NCBI GenBank assembly: GCA_945878965.1
Contig: CAMCUJ010000060.1
Coordinates: 1-7,790, forward strand
Source: an uncultured Clostridia bacterium
Lineage (GTDB): Bacteria; Bacillota; Clostridia; Monoglobales; Monoglobaceae
Direction of reading: 5' to 3'
Length of the DNA stretch: 7,790 nucleotides
Below the pieces are notes generated by a model. That model had not been told where the DNA came from, ran no database searches, and saw only the letters and a list, made by a program, of their open reading frames with translations. Positions 1-6,615 of this stretch are shown piece by piece. Each line of letters begins with the position of its first letter. Position 1 is the first letter of the stretch. Position numbers and translations under genes: made by a program.

Positions 1-148
1 AATCGGAGATATGCAGAATTTTAAAGCCGTCAAACTCGGTAGGCAGATTTTTAAACCAAAGCTCATAGCGATAAATTTTTAAATGCTGACTCAGTACAAA
101 GCCGAGCAGAATCAGCACAAATAAGACTGTAATTATTATTTTAAGCAT
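1..148 (-). CDS. Metallophosphoesterase, N-terminal fragment (cut by window edge)
   Basis: The first 49 codons are visible, and the gene runs off the left edge. Residues about 4-19 form one hydrophobic segment (signal anchor). They are followed by a basic/aromatic stretch and then FDGFKILHISD at 39-49. The final ILHISD matches the first metal-binding block (D-x-H) of calcineurin-like phosphoesterases of the YkuE/YaeI type, where ISDLH normally follows a short N-terminal membrane anchor. Family knowledge suggests a metal-dependent hydrolase of about 270-290 residues held at the membrane with its active site outside; the natural substrate is uncertain. The ATG at 146-148 is preceded at 155-162 by a GAGGTGT-type ribosome binding site. 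It follows the polytopic membrane protein by 111 bases, which contain a possible promoter. The catalytic histidine and later motifs lie outside the window. Confidence 0.8.
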   Translation of the reverse strand, partial: MLKIIITVLFVLILLGFVLSQHLKIYRYELWFKNLPTEFDGFKILHISD

Positions 149-211
149 TTACACACACCTCGTAATATAGATTTCGACGTCTTGCTACCTTCTCCTCTTT
201 TAATATCCGTT

Positions 212-220
212 ATTTTATCA
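212..220 (-). promoter_or_regulatory. Possible extended -10 promoter for the metallophosphoesterase
   Basis: On the minus strand TGATAAAAT (212-220) fits the extended -10 form TG-n-TAAAAT. No convincing -35 hexamer lies 16-18 bases upstream. The start would fall near 205, giving a leader of about 57 nt. This is pattern only. Confidence 0.25.
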
Positions 221-259
221 TATGCAGTTTATAGCTAATTAAGAAAAAATCATAATGAA

Positions 260-766
260 TCACATAAAAATGCTTATCGGAAAATTAAATATAAGTATTA
301 CAAGCAATCCAATATAAATAGATTTTCTATTCAAATCCTTAAAACTCATTTTTAAAGAAAAATAATAAAATATAAACTTAAAATATATAAACAACAAACT
401 AATACAGCACATCATAAACACATTTTCATTAGCAATCATACACAGCCTCACTATATCAAATAAAGATTCAAATAATATTGTTATAGTGCATAATCCTATA
501 AACACATTTTTAAAGTTAACTTTTCTAAAAGCCGCTCTAACAATTATCGCTAAAATAGTTCCTTCAAATAATGACGGAAATAATGTAAACATAAATGTAT
601 ATACCAATATAATTCCTTTAGGTAGCAAGGGATTTACCTGCAACTTAGGATTTAAATAGGTATTTAATACAGAAAACAAACATATACTAAAACTTGCTAA
701 TAAGTAATAGCATTTTTCCTTTTTATCTCTTAACATATTAAAATTAAATGCAAACTTTTCACACAT
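260..766 (-). CDS. Polytopic membrane protein, unknown function
   Basis: This is a 168-residue protein with about five hydrophobic segments near residues 20-38, 51-77, 86-110, 115-138 and 150-167. It has a short charged N-terminus and a basic KDLNRK turn before the last segment. An in-frame ATG at 791-793 exists, but the ATG at 764-766 is preferred because AGGAGAAGG (777-785) lies about 10 bases upstream of it, and that site would fall inside the coding region if the upstream ATG were used. The layout, with R-K-x-x-F-K-x-V between segments 2 and 3, is loosely reminiscent of small Yip1-type bacterial membrane proteins. I could not confirm this from the sequence and give no function. It is extremely AT-rich. 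It sits 129 bases downstream of another small membrane protein and may belong to the same accessory block. Confidence 0.72.
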   Translation of the reverse strand: MCEKFAFNFNMLRDKKEKCYYLLASFSICLFSVLNTYLNPKLQVNPLLPKGIILVYTFMFTLFPSLFEGTILAIIVRAAFRKVNFKNVFIGLCTITILFESLFDIVRLCMIANENVFMMCCISLLFIYFKFIFYYFSLKMSFKDLNRKSIYIGLLVILIFNFPISIFM

Positions 767-776
767 TTTAAAACAC

Positions 777-785
777 CTTCTCCTA
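777..785 (-). promoter_or_regulatory. Ribosome binding site that decides the start of the 260-766 gene
   Basis: AGGAGAAGG on the minus strand stands 10 bases upstream of the ATG at 764-766. It argues against the upstream ATG at 791-793, which has no comparable site. The same nine bases recur at 188-196. Confidence 0.6.
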
Positions 786-895
786 CTTTGCATATATAAT
801 TTTCCGCACTATTATTTTTCTGCTCGACAGGAGCAAGACAGAATTCAAACAAATCTGACACTTTTGCATTACGGAAAATATAATAATTCATTTTC

Positions 896-1516
896 TTAAA
901 ATCCATAATTATGTATAAATAATATCATACCATCAGTTCTTCTGAATGTAATTTCTATTCCCGACGGATATTTAGCACGATAAATCATTTCCCCTTCCGG
1001 AGTTTCTTTATCAAAATTTACTCGAAAGTAATCAGAATTATCTGACTGATATAAAAAGAAATCCATTCTGCAAAGCTTATTAAACAAGCGTCTGACTATC
1101 CATTCCGCTTTTTTTAATATAAAGATTTCGTCACCTGTAAATTCAACTTCATACGGCACATTCTCAGTATAATAATCTCCAATAAATATATCGGTGTTTG
1201 TGAAATTTTCACCTACAACATCTATTTTCACATATTTAACCTTATCAATATTTTCATATATTGTTGTATCATCGCTATCAATCTTATTTCCCATATCATC
1301 AAGATATATATTTTGTATATGCCAGATATCATCATGAAAATACGCAACGAATTGGGTGTTATCGTCTATTATATCAGGAAACTTTTCTTTTAAAATCTCA
1401 CTCCCCTCTTCCAATGCCCATAAATATTCTTTATTATAATAATTATAGTATGCCTTATAACCTACAAACGCAAGAATTACGACAATTAAAACTATAATTA
1501 AGATTTTTTTATTCAT
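896..1516 (-). CDS. Membrane-anchored hypothetical protein, possible duplicated cystatin/NTF2-like fold
   Basis: This is a 206-residue protein. Residues 1-20 are a lysine-led hydrophobic signal anchor without a lipobox cysteine, so the rest is probably outside the cell. Two stretches look alike in layout: an amphipathic helix (about 33-47, and again 134-149) followed by aromatic beta strands (YFHDDIW at 59-65; YFRVNF at 163-168). The C-terminus, SGIEITFRRTDGMILFI at 185-201, resembles the closing strand-turn-strand (EI-x-x-D-G-x-I) of NTF2/cystatin-like immunity proteins. That likeness is inference and I do not assign a family. The start at 1514-1516 is supported by AAGGAG (1525-1530) eight bases upstream. 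A good promoter lies at 1698-1726, so the gene can be expressed on its own. No terminator of its own is evident before the next gene. Confidence 0.75.
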   Translation of the reverse strand: MNKKILIIVLIVVILAFVGYKAYYNYYNKEYLWALEEGSEILKEKFPDIIDDNTQFVAYFHDDIWHIQNIYLDDMGNKIDSDDTTIYENIDKVKYVKIDVVGENFTNTDIFIGDYYTENVPYEVEFTGDEIFILKKAEWIVRRLFNKLCRMDFFLYQSDNSDYFRVNFDKETPEGEMIYRAKYPSGIEITFRRTDGMILFIHNYGF

Positions 1517-1596
1517 ACAAATATCTCCTTGAAATGCCCAAAAACATATCTAAAAATTATTCTATATCACCCGACTATAAATCTTAAATAAATGCG

Positions 1597-1602
1597 ATTA
1601 TA
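1597..1602 (-). promoter_or_regulatory. Perfect TATAAT without a -35 (alternative -10 box)
   Basis: TATAAT occurs on the minus strand within the leader of the 896-1516 gene. No TTGACA-like hexamer is found 16-18 bases upstream, and no TG extension precedes it. In DNA this AT-rich it may be chance. If used, the leader would be about 75 nt. Confidence 0.15.
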
Positions 1603-1697
1603 ATAAATTTTTCGATTTACTGTTTGATATTTCCATTACATGAATATACCGAATAACTTATTACGGTTTTACTGTTTCTTAAATTAATTATGTTTAT

Positions 1698-1726
1698 ATT
1701 TTACTCTATTTTTCTATCACAGTCAA
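1698..1726 (-). promoter_or_regulatory. Sigma-A-type promoter upstream of the 896-1516 gene
   Basis: On the minus strand TTGACT (1721-1726) and TAAAAT (1698-1703) are separated by exactly 17 bases. Each hexamer matches five of six consensus bases. The predicted transcription start is near 1691, which leaves a leader of about 175 nt before the ATG at 1516. This is the best housekeeping promoter I see in the window. Most of the 310 bases between the genes at 1517-1826 are accounted for by this promoter, the leader and the terminator at 1787-1809. Confidence 0.6.
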
Positions 1727-1786
1727 CTATATTTTACATTTTTATTCTTTTATTTTGATTACTATATATCGTTTCATAGATGTAAG

Positions 1787-1809
1787 AAAGGCAGAACAAG
1801 TCTGCCTTT
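1787..1809 (-). terminator. Rho-independent terminator after the TGA-broken gene
   Basis: A perfect 9-bp inverted repeat, AAAGGCAGA and TCTGCCTTT, encloses a 5-nt loop. On the minus strand the second arm ends in TTT and is followed by CTTAC, a modest U tract. It begins 17 bases after the stop codon at 1827, the expected place for the end of a transcript that includes lgt. Confidence 0.8.
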
Positions 1810-1826
1810 TATAGAATTATCTATTT

Positions 1827-2402
1827 TTACTTAAAAATATTTTGAATAGGTGCTGATGGTTCCCATTTAATTAATCTAACACCATATTCATGCCACATAT
1901 CAATTCCCGAAATAATATATGCATTTTCTCTTTTATCATCAAAATTTTTAGTGTAATACGCATTCGGGAAGGTAGAGTTAATATTAGGTTGATAAAATTC
2001 AGTATCGCCCATATATGTAGCCGCAAGTGTGTCATCGTTTAATCCCGGAGTGAAAAATATCTCTATTTCTTCATTTTTAAATAATGTTATTCTTGTATTA
2101 CCACTTTTTAAATATGTCTTCCATTTACGACGTTTTCCACTTCCTTCATTTACGCTAAAACCGTCAAATTTACATATCAATGTATCATCTACTATTTTTA
2201 CTTCATCATTTAATTCATAAGTCAATCTAAACGGAAACTCTCCATAGGTTATCTCCGGTTTTGGAGGATTAGGAAGTAAACTCATATGAATCCATAACGT
2301 AATCCACGGATAAAACAATATAAAAATACATATTAATCATATAACTATTATTAAAATTACAGCTATTATAATCTTTTTTAAATGTATCCCTATATTCTTC
2401 AT
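1827..2402 (-). pseudogene. Membrane-anchored hypothetical protein, interrupted by in-frame TGA at codon 22
   Basis: A frame of 191 codons opens with ATG at 2400-2402, preceded by GAGGGGAAG (about 2406-2414), and runs to a stop at 1827. Codon 22 (2337-2339) is TGA. It falls in the middle of a hydrophobic anchor: a lysine-led IIIAVILIIVI before it and LICIFILF after it. The frame is open on both sides, so a single base change, such as TGG to TGA, explains the break. The soluble part contains LLPNPPKPEITYGEFPFRL (42-60) and is rich in acidic, aromatic and beta-forming residues. It looks like an uncharacterised extracytoplasmic domain seen in Clostridia; I know no function. Starts after the TGA, a TTG at codon 29 or an ATG at codon 40, have no clear ribosome binding site and would lose the anchor. 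The gene follows lgt by 46 bases and is probably co-transcribed with it. TGA ends lgt normally, so general recoding is unlikely. Confidence 0.7.
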
Positions 2403-2448
2403 TATACTTCCCCTCTATCACAGTCTTTCTCAGCAAGCATCTGGTACA

Positions 2449-3270
2449 TCAGACATCTTGGTGATATGATTTAGATTCACATTTATGCCTTAAGAAAATA
2501 AACCCCGTAATTCCAATAATCACAGATGCTAATGCTACAAGCTGTGAAACTCTGAACCCTCCAAGCATAAGCGAATCCGTTCGCAGTCCTTCAATCCAAA
2601 ATCTTCCCATTCCGTACCACGCAATATATTCGCATATAAGCTCACCGTCCACACGTTTAAATCGCTTAAGCACAAGAAGAATAACAATTCCAACCGCATT
2701 CCATAAAGATTCATAAAAGAATGTTGGGTGAACGGAATCCGCAATAAGTACTCCGTCCCTTATAATTGTCATTCTTAATATATTATCCGTCTGTGAGCCA
2801 AATGCCTCTCCGTTCACAAAATTTCCGTATCTGCCTATGCACTGACCAATTAAAAGTCCGACTGCAAGTATATCAAGAACCTTGAGCGTACTTATTTTCT
2901 TAATCCTGCAATATACGAAAACTGTTAAAACTGCACCCAGAACTGCTCCATATATGGCAATTCCGCCGTTTCGGATATTGAATATTTCAATAATATTATC
3001 CTTGTAGCTGTCAAAGCTGAAAGCCACATAATAAATCCTTGCACAGATTATTGATATCGGAATTGAAAACAACAGCATATTTAAAACATCATCCATTTTA
3101 ACTCCGCAGTTATGTTTTTCACATTCAAACCACGCATATAAAACTGCGAGCAGAATGCCGGTCATTATTATAATTCCATACCAATAAATATTAAGTCCGA
3201 ATATTGAGAACGCCGCTCTGTTAATTGTAAAACTCAGATTAAGAGCCGGAAAGCTTATTTCGTTTATCAT
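2449..3270 (-). CDS. lgt: Prolipoprotein diacylglyceryl transferase
   Basis: Lgt transfers a diacylglyceryl group from phosphatidylglycerol to the lipobox cysteine of pre-lipoproteins in the cytoplasmic membrane, the first step of lipoprotein maturation. The 273-residue length is normal. The Lgt signature GRYGNFVNGEAFG lies at 146-158. R147, N150 and G158 align by position with E. coli R143, N146 and G154. HPTFFYES (181-188) and GRFWIEGLRTDS (222-233) are further family blocks. About seven hydrophobic segments are present, with positive loops between them. Where E. coli has the H103 histidine in its GG-x-x-x-HG block, this protein has tyrosine (IAIYG, 104-108), which I recall as common in Firmicutes. 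The ATG start at 3268-3270 has a GGAG 14 bases upstream, an unusually long spacing. The 109 bases before it hold two GC-rich hairpins and no evident promoter, so expression probably depends on read-through from ymfH. Confidence 0.97.
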   Translation of the reverse strand: MINEISFPALNLSFTINRAAFSIFGLNIYWYGIIIMTGILLAVLYAWFECEKHNCGVKMDDVLNMLLFSIPISIICARIYYVAFSFDSYKDNIIEIFNIRNGGIAIYGAVLGAVLTVFVYCRIKKISTLKVLDILAVGLLIGQCIGRYGNFVNGEAFGSQTDNILRMTIIRDGVLIADSVHPTFFYESLWNAVGIVILLVLKRFKRVDGELICEYIAWYGMGRFWIEGLRTDSLMLGGFRVSQLVALASVIIGITGFIFLRHKCESKSYHQDV

Positions 3271-3303
3271 TTATTTGTTTTCATCTCCGTATGTTTAATA
3301 AAT

Positions 3304-3327
3304 CGGGCAGCCGCATAAGGCTGCCCG
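3304..3327 (-). terminator. GC-rich hairpin between ymfH and lgt (terminator or attenuator)
   Basis: A perfect 9-bp stem, CGGGCAGCC with GGCTGCCCG, has a 6-nt loop. On the minus strand it is followed by ATTTATTAAA, a poor U tract. It lies between ymfH and lgt with no clear promoter after it. Partial termination or mRNA processing therefore fits better than a complete stop. Confidence 0.6.
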
Positions 3328-3329
3328 TG

Positions 3330-3356
3330 CGGCGGCGGTCATCGCTGCCGTCGCCG
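3330..3356 (-). other. Second GC-rich hairpin upstream of the ymfH-lgt terminator-like stem
   Basis: A 9-bp stem with one mismatch (arms 3330-3338 and 3348-3356, loop of 9) stands two bases from the 3304-3327 hairpin. Together they form a GC-rich patch in an otherwise AT-rich region. The transcript would meet this hairpin first. Confidence 0.45.
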
Positions 3357-3379
3357 TGTTAATATGTCTTAAGCACCCG

Positions 3380-4669
3380 CTACGCCGGATTTACTATTGA
3401 AAGTACACTGTTAGATGTATCAAAATGCTTGCTTAATCTTTCCTTAATATCATCGAGTGTAATTTCCGAGATTATATCCGAATATTCAAGCGGATTAATT
3501 CCGCACATAAATCTGCTTATAACATCATTGCCTATGTTTTCGACATTGTTATACTTTCTTAAGTTTCTGCCTATAAACAGCTTCTTAATTCTTAAAACAT
3601 CCTCTTCCTTTATCAAGTCAGAGTTCTTAACCTCATCAATATACTTAAGCACACGGCTGTAAACCTCACGCGGCTTTGATGATTCACCGCTTACCGCCGA
3701 AAAACCGTAATGAGGCTTAAGCTCACACTCAGAAGAAAAGCTTGAATCTATAAGTCCTTCGGAATAAAGCGACATATAAAACTCACTGCTGCTGCCAAAT
3801 AAAAGCTCTGCAAGAATACTTGTAACTATCTCACGCTTATATAATTCTCTGCCCGTCGCCATCGGCTCAGTTTCCTTAAAGCCTATACTGAAAAGCGGCT
3901 GCGAAACACTGAGGCTCTGCTCTACTATCTCCTTAACTCTCTCTCTCGGCTCTGCTTCATATCTCTTGTCAACCTCACCGAGATTGTTCTCCTCCTTAAC
4001 GTATTTGTCAAGATATTCTTCAATTCTTTTTTCGTCAATATCTCCGACAAGCGTAAGCACCATATTGGACGGATTATAAAATGTCTTATAGCATGTATAA
4101 AGAACCTCCGGCGTTATCTTTGAAATACTTTCAACAGTTCCGGCAATATCAATCTTTACAGGATTATTATGATACATAGCACCAAGCATATTAAAAAATA
4201 CTCTCCATGACGGCTCGTCCTCATACATCTTAATTTCCTGACCGATAATTCCCTGCTCCTTTGAAACATTCTCATCCGTAAAATACGGAGAATTGACAAA
4301 GCTTAAAAGTATGTCGAGATTTTCATAAAACTTATCTGTACAGGTAAACAAATACGCAGTTATATCAAAGCTTGTGAAAGCATTACTGCTCGCTCCGGTA
4401 CCTGCGAATTTATCAAAGGCATTTGTGCCGTCCGGCTCCTCAAACAGCTTATGCTCAAGAAAATGTGCAACTCCGTCCGGAACAGTTATAAATTCCTCCA
4501 TATCCTTTGACTTAAAAGTCTGATTAATTGACCCGTATCTCGTTCCGTATATCGCATAATATTTGCTGAATCCCTTCTTTGGAATTATATATACATCAAG
4601 TCCGCTCTTATGCTTTCCATATAAATATTTCTCACCTATTTTTGTATTCTCAACCGCAGTAAATTTCAT
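3380..4669 (-). CDS. ymfH: M16 zinc peptidase, YmfH-like (catalytic partner)
   Basis: This is a 429-residue protein of the insulinase/pitrilysin M16 family. The inverted zinc motif HxxEH is intact as HFLEH at 69-73: H69 and H73 bind zinc and E72 is the catalytic base. The third ligand, E145, lies 72 residues further on within IIGQEIKMYEDEP, the usual setting in YmfH-type proteins. The N-terminal half is the catalytic M16 domain, and the C-terminal half a second M16 fold with LFGSSSEFYMSLYSEGLID (290-308). No signal peptide is seen, so it acts in the cytoplasm, probably on peptides or small proteins. It starts five bases after ymfF, and its AGGAGG lies in the last codons of that gene. The closing TAG is followed by GC-rich hairpins and lgt. 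Bacillus has the same pair (ymfF-ymfH), and AlbF/AlbE-type pairs resemble it. The exact substrate is unknown. Confidence 0.93.
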   Translation of the reverse strand: MKFTAVENTKIGEKYLYGKHKSGLDVYIIPKKGFSKYYAIYGTRYGSINQTFKSKDMEEFITVPDGVAHFLEHKLFEEPDGTNAFDKFAGTGASSNAFTSFDITAYLFTCTDKFYENLDILLSFVNSPYFTDENVSKEQGIIGQEIKMYEDEPSWRVFFNMLGAMYHNNPVKIDIAGTVESISKITPEVLYTCYKTFYNPSNMVLTLVGDIDEKRIEEYLDKYVKEENNLGEVDKRYEAEPRERVKEIVEQSLSVSQPLFSIGFKETEPMATGRELYKREIVTSILAELLFGSSSEFYMSLYSEGLIDSSFSSECELKPHYGFSAVSGESSKPREVYSRVLKYIDEVKNSDLIKEEDVLRIKKLFIGRNLRKYNNVENIGNDVISRFMCGINPLEYSDIISEITLDDIKERLSKHFDTSNSVLSIVNPA

Positions 4670-4674
4670 TTCAG

Positions 4675-5946
4675 TTAAACCTCCTCAGCACATTCCACGC
4701 CTTTTAAGAAATAAACAGTATCAAGCTCTATTTTCTTTGCGGCGTTTATAATCTCTTCCTTTGTAACCCTTTCAAGACGGCTTAAAAGTTCATCAACGGT
4801 TTCAAGCTTTCCAAGCACCAGACCGCTGTACATATAATCTTCAATTCCCTTAAGACTGTCTTTTACCGAATTAAGACCGGTTCTTATATACTTAACCGCC
4901 GAAGTAATTTCAAAATCATCAATAACGCCATTCTTAATATTTTCAAGCTGAACAAAAATCTCATTGTACGCCATCTCATAGTTCTTTGTTTCAATTCCCG
5001 AGCTTATAAGCATAACACCCTTGCTTCCGATAAGCGATGAGCTTACATAATACGCAAGGCTGAGCTTTTCACGGACATTGTTAAACAGCTTTGAAAACGG
5101 ACTTCCGCCAAGTATTGAGTTGCAAAGCTTAAGTGCATAATACTCATCATCAAACATACTTATATTAGTCTTAAGACCAAGACAAAGCTTGCTCTGACTT
5201 ACATCCATTTCCTCAACAATATTCTTTTCCTCAGTCTTTTTTGAAATCTCACATTTCTTATAATCCGCATTTCTTGCGCCGACTTTGGATAATAAGTCAG
5301 TCTTGATATCGGCAACAATTTCCTCCTCATCAAAATTTCCGCTTACAAAAACGTCAATCTTTGAATTATTAATCATTTCTTTGTAAAATTCATATAGATT
5401 TTTCTCATTAATAGACGGCAAATCCTCAATATAACCATACTCGGAAACACCGTAAATCTCACCGCTGAACATATGCTCAAGGCATTTTATCTTGGCATAG
5501 GTTCTCTTATCATTTATAATTGATGCAATATAATTCTTGACATTCTCCTTTTCCTGATTAACATATTCGGAAACAAATCCGCCGTTTTCTGTAAGCGGAC
5601 AAAAAACAACCTCGTAAAGAAGCTCCAGAATATCTTTGTTTATGTTCTCGTCAAGAAATTTTTCAGACGGAAATCCGATTGAAATTCCAAATACCTGAGT
5701 TTCGCCCTTTCTCTTAATTTCGCATCTGACAGTCGCTCCGTAAAGCTCCTCTTCACGCTTTGAAATCTCTGTAAGCGTTTTATATTTCTCAGTTCCCCTC
5801 GTTAAAACCTGCGAAAGCACCGCCGCCTTTGTGATATTCTCACGGCTTACGTCAAACGCCATATACATTGTAATTAAATTAGTTTTAAACTTTTCAGCCT
5901 TTATAACTCTTACATCTACGCCTTTTTCAATATTGTAAGTTTTCAT
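4675..5946 (-). CDS. ymfF: M16 family protein lacking the zinc motif, YmfF-like
   Basis: This is a 423-residue member of the M16 family. In the N-terminal domain the place of HxxEH is taken by a sequence around VLSQVLTRGTEKY (about 43-55), with no zinc ligands, so it cannot be a zinc peptidase alone. LTEISKREEELYGA follows, typical of the YmfF group. The C-terminal domain keeps NNVREKLSLAYYVSSS (289-304), which carries the arginine and tyrosine that M16 enzymes use to hold the substrate backbone. The likely role is the partner of YmfH in a two-subunit cytoplasmic peptidase. I chose the ATG at 5944-5946; a TTG four codons upstream lies only two bases from the AAGGA and is a poor start, although for the ATG the spacing (14) is long. 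No clear promoter was found in the 134 bases upstream. Confidence 0.92.
   Translation of the reverse strand: MKTYNIEKGVDVRVIKAEKFKTNLITMYMAFDVSRENITKAAVLSQVLTRGTEKYKTLTEISKREEELYGATVRCEIKRKGETQVFGISIGFPSEKFLDENINKDILELLYEVVFCPLTENGGFVSEYVNQEKENVKNYIASIINDKRTYAKIKCLEHMFSGEIYGVSEYGYIEDLPSINEKNLYEFYKEMINNSKIDVFVSGNFDEEEIVADIKTDLLSKVGARNADYKKCEISKKTEEKNIVEEMDVSQSKLCLGLKTNISMFDDEYYALKLCNSILGGSPFSKLFNNVREKLSLAYYVSSSLIGSKGVMLISSGIETKNYEMAYNEIFVQLENIKNGVIDDFEITSAVKYIRTGLNSVKDSLKGIEDYMYSGLVLGKLETVDELLSRLERVTKEEIINAAKKIELDTVYFLKGVECAEEV
4680..4685 (-). promoter_or_regulatory. AGGAGG of ymfH inside the end of ymfF
   Basis: The codons GAG GAG GTT TAA that end ymfF also provide a perfect AGGAGG, 10 bases before the ymfH ATG. 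This arrangement favours coupled translation and near-equal amounts of the two partners. Confidence 0.85.
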
Positions 5947-6080
5947 AACTATAATCAAAATCCTTTCCGTCCGTATTCTATTTCGTTTTAAAAAACATCA
6001 TACATAATATAATTCAACAAAAATATGTGTTTTCCTTTTAATCTTAAAAATTTCACAGCTTCTTAAGTAAAATTTATTAC

Positions 6081-6581
6081 TTAACTATCCCCTTTGCTTT
6101 CAAGTAATCTTGTGTATATATCATTAAAGCGTGAATTTAAGATATTTGCATCAAGTCCTCGGCTTGCATAATATGAAAGCTCAGATATATCTTCTGTAAA
6201 TGAGGTATTAATCTCAATCAAAATATTTTCATTCCTTACCCCAAGATATTCAAGTGCCATACTTTTTGAAAAATTCTCCAAAGAGTTTTCATATTCCTTT
6301 TCGGAAAAAGTGCTTTCAATGCCGATTAATACATTTCCGTTAAGCTCAAAAACCGAAACGGCTTCAACGCCGTTTATATCGTTTATTTCATTAATTACAT
6401 TTTCAGCCGACTCTGAATTATAAATAAGCTCTTCATTTTCTTTCTTTTCACTTACAGTATTCCGAATATTTTCATCTGAATTATACGGTATATGCGTTAC
6501 TTTAAAAATAATTCCGCCGAGAAAAATTAAAAAAAATACAGCTGCTGTTCCTTTAAATACTGCCGATAAAACCTTACTCAT
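6081..6581 (-). CDS. YhcN/YlaJ-like sporulation protein
   Basis: This is a 166-residue protein with one N-terminal membrane segment at about 8-27 and no lipobox cysteine, so it is anchored rather than lipid-linked. After a charged linker (35-60) comes the pattern A-x-x-V-I-N-E-I-N-D-I-NGVEAVSVFELNGNVLIGI (59-88). A later ENILIEINTS (118-127) and a closing helix follow. This beta-alpha layout, V-x-x-V-x-x-V with a gN-x-x-x-I-G-I strand and then x-x-I-x-V-x-T, is that of the YhcN/YlaJ sporulation proteins, which in Bacillus are made in the forespore and sit in the spore membrane or coat. The match is by pattern and the family is divergent. The start at 6579-6581 has AAAGGA at 6593-6598. A possible sigma-G-type promoter lies just upstream. 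The gene is separated by 134 bases from ymfF. Confidence 0.6.
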   Translation of the reverse strand: MSKVLSAVFKGTAAVFFLIFLGGIIFKVTHIPYNSDENIRNTVSEKKENEELIYNSESAENVINEINDINGVEAVSVFELNGNVLIGIESTFSEKEYENSLENFSKSMALEYLGVRNENILIEINTSFTEDISELSYYASRGLDANILNSRFNDIYTRLLESKGDS

Positions 6582-6615
6582 ATAATATCAATTCCTTTAT
6601 TCCTTCAAATAAATT

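Noticed and set aside
1261..1497. Plus-strand 78-codon frame inside the 896-1516 gene
   Set aside because: It lies fully opposite a well-supported minus-strand gene, has no ribosome binding site, and its product looks like random AT-rich translation.
1634..1672. Small upstream frame of 12 codons in the leader of the 896-1516 gene
   Set aside because: It has an ATG but no ribosome binding site, and short frames of this kind are expected by chance.
1827..2402. TGA read as tryptophan or selenocysteine throughout
   Set aside because: TGA is the normal stop of lgt and of the 260-766 gene, tryptophan is encoded by TGG elsewhere in the window, and I see no selenocysteine-type hairpin directly after the codon.
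2535..2744. Minus-strand 69-codon frame in another phase within lgt
   Set aside because: It overlaps conserved Lgt motifs in a different frame, so it is a shadow of lgt.
6063..6084. TTAAGTAA/TTACTTAA hairpin over the stop codon of the YhcN/YlaJ-like gene as a terminator
   Set aside because: The 8-bp stem has a single G-C pair and no clean U run follows, so it is too weak to call; AT-rich DNA forms such dyads by chance.
6081..6581. Reading this gene as SpoIIIAH or SpoIIIAG
   Set aside because: It also has one N-terminal membrane segment, but no spoIIIA operon neighbours are present and the pattern fits YhcN/YlaJ better.
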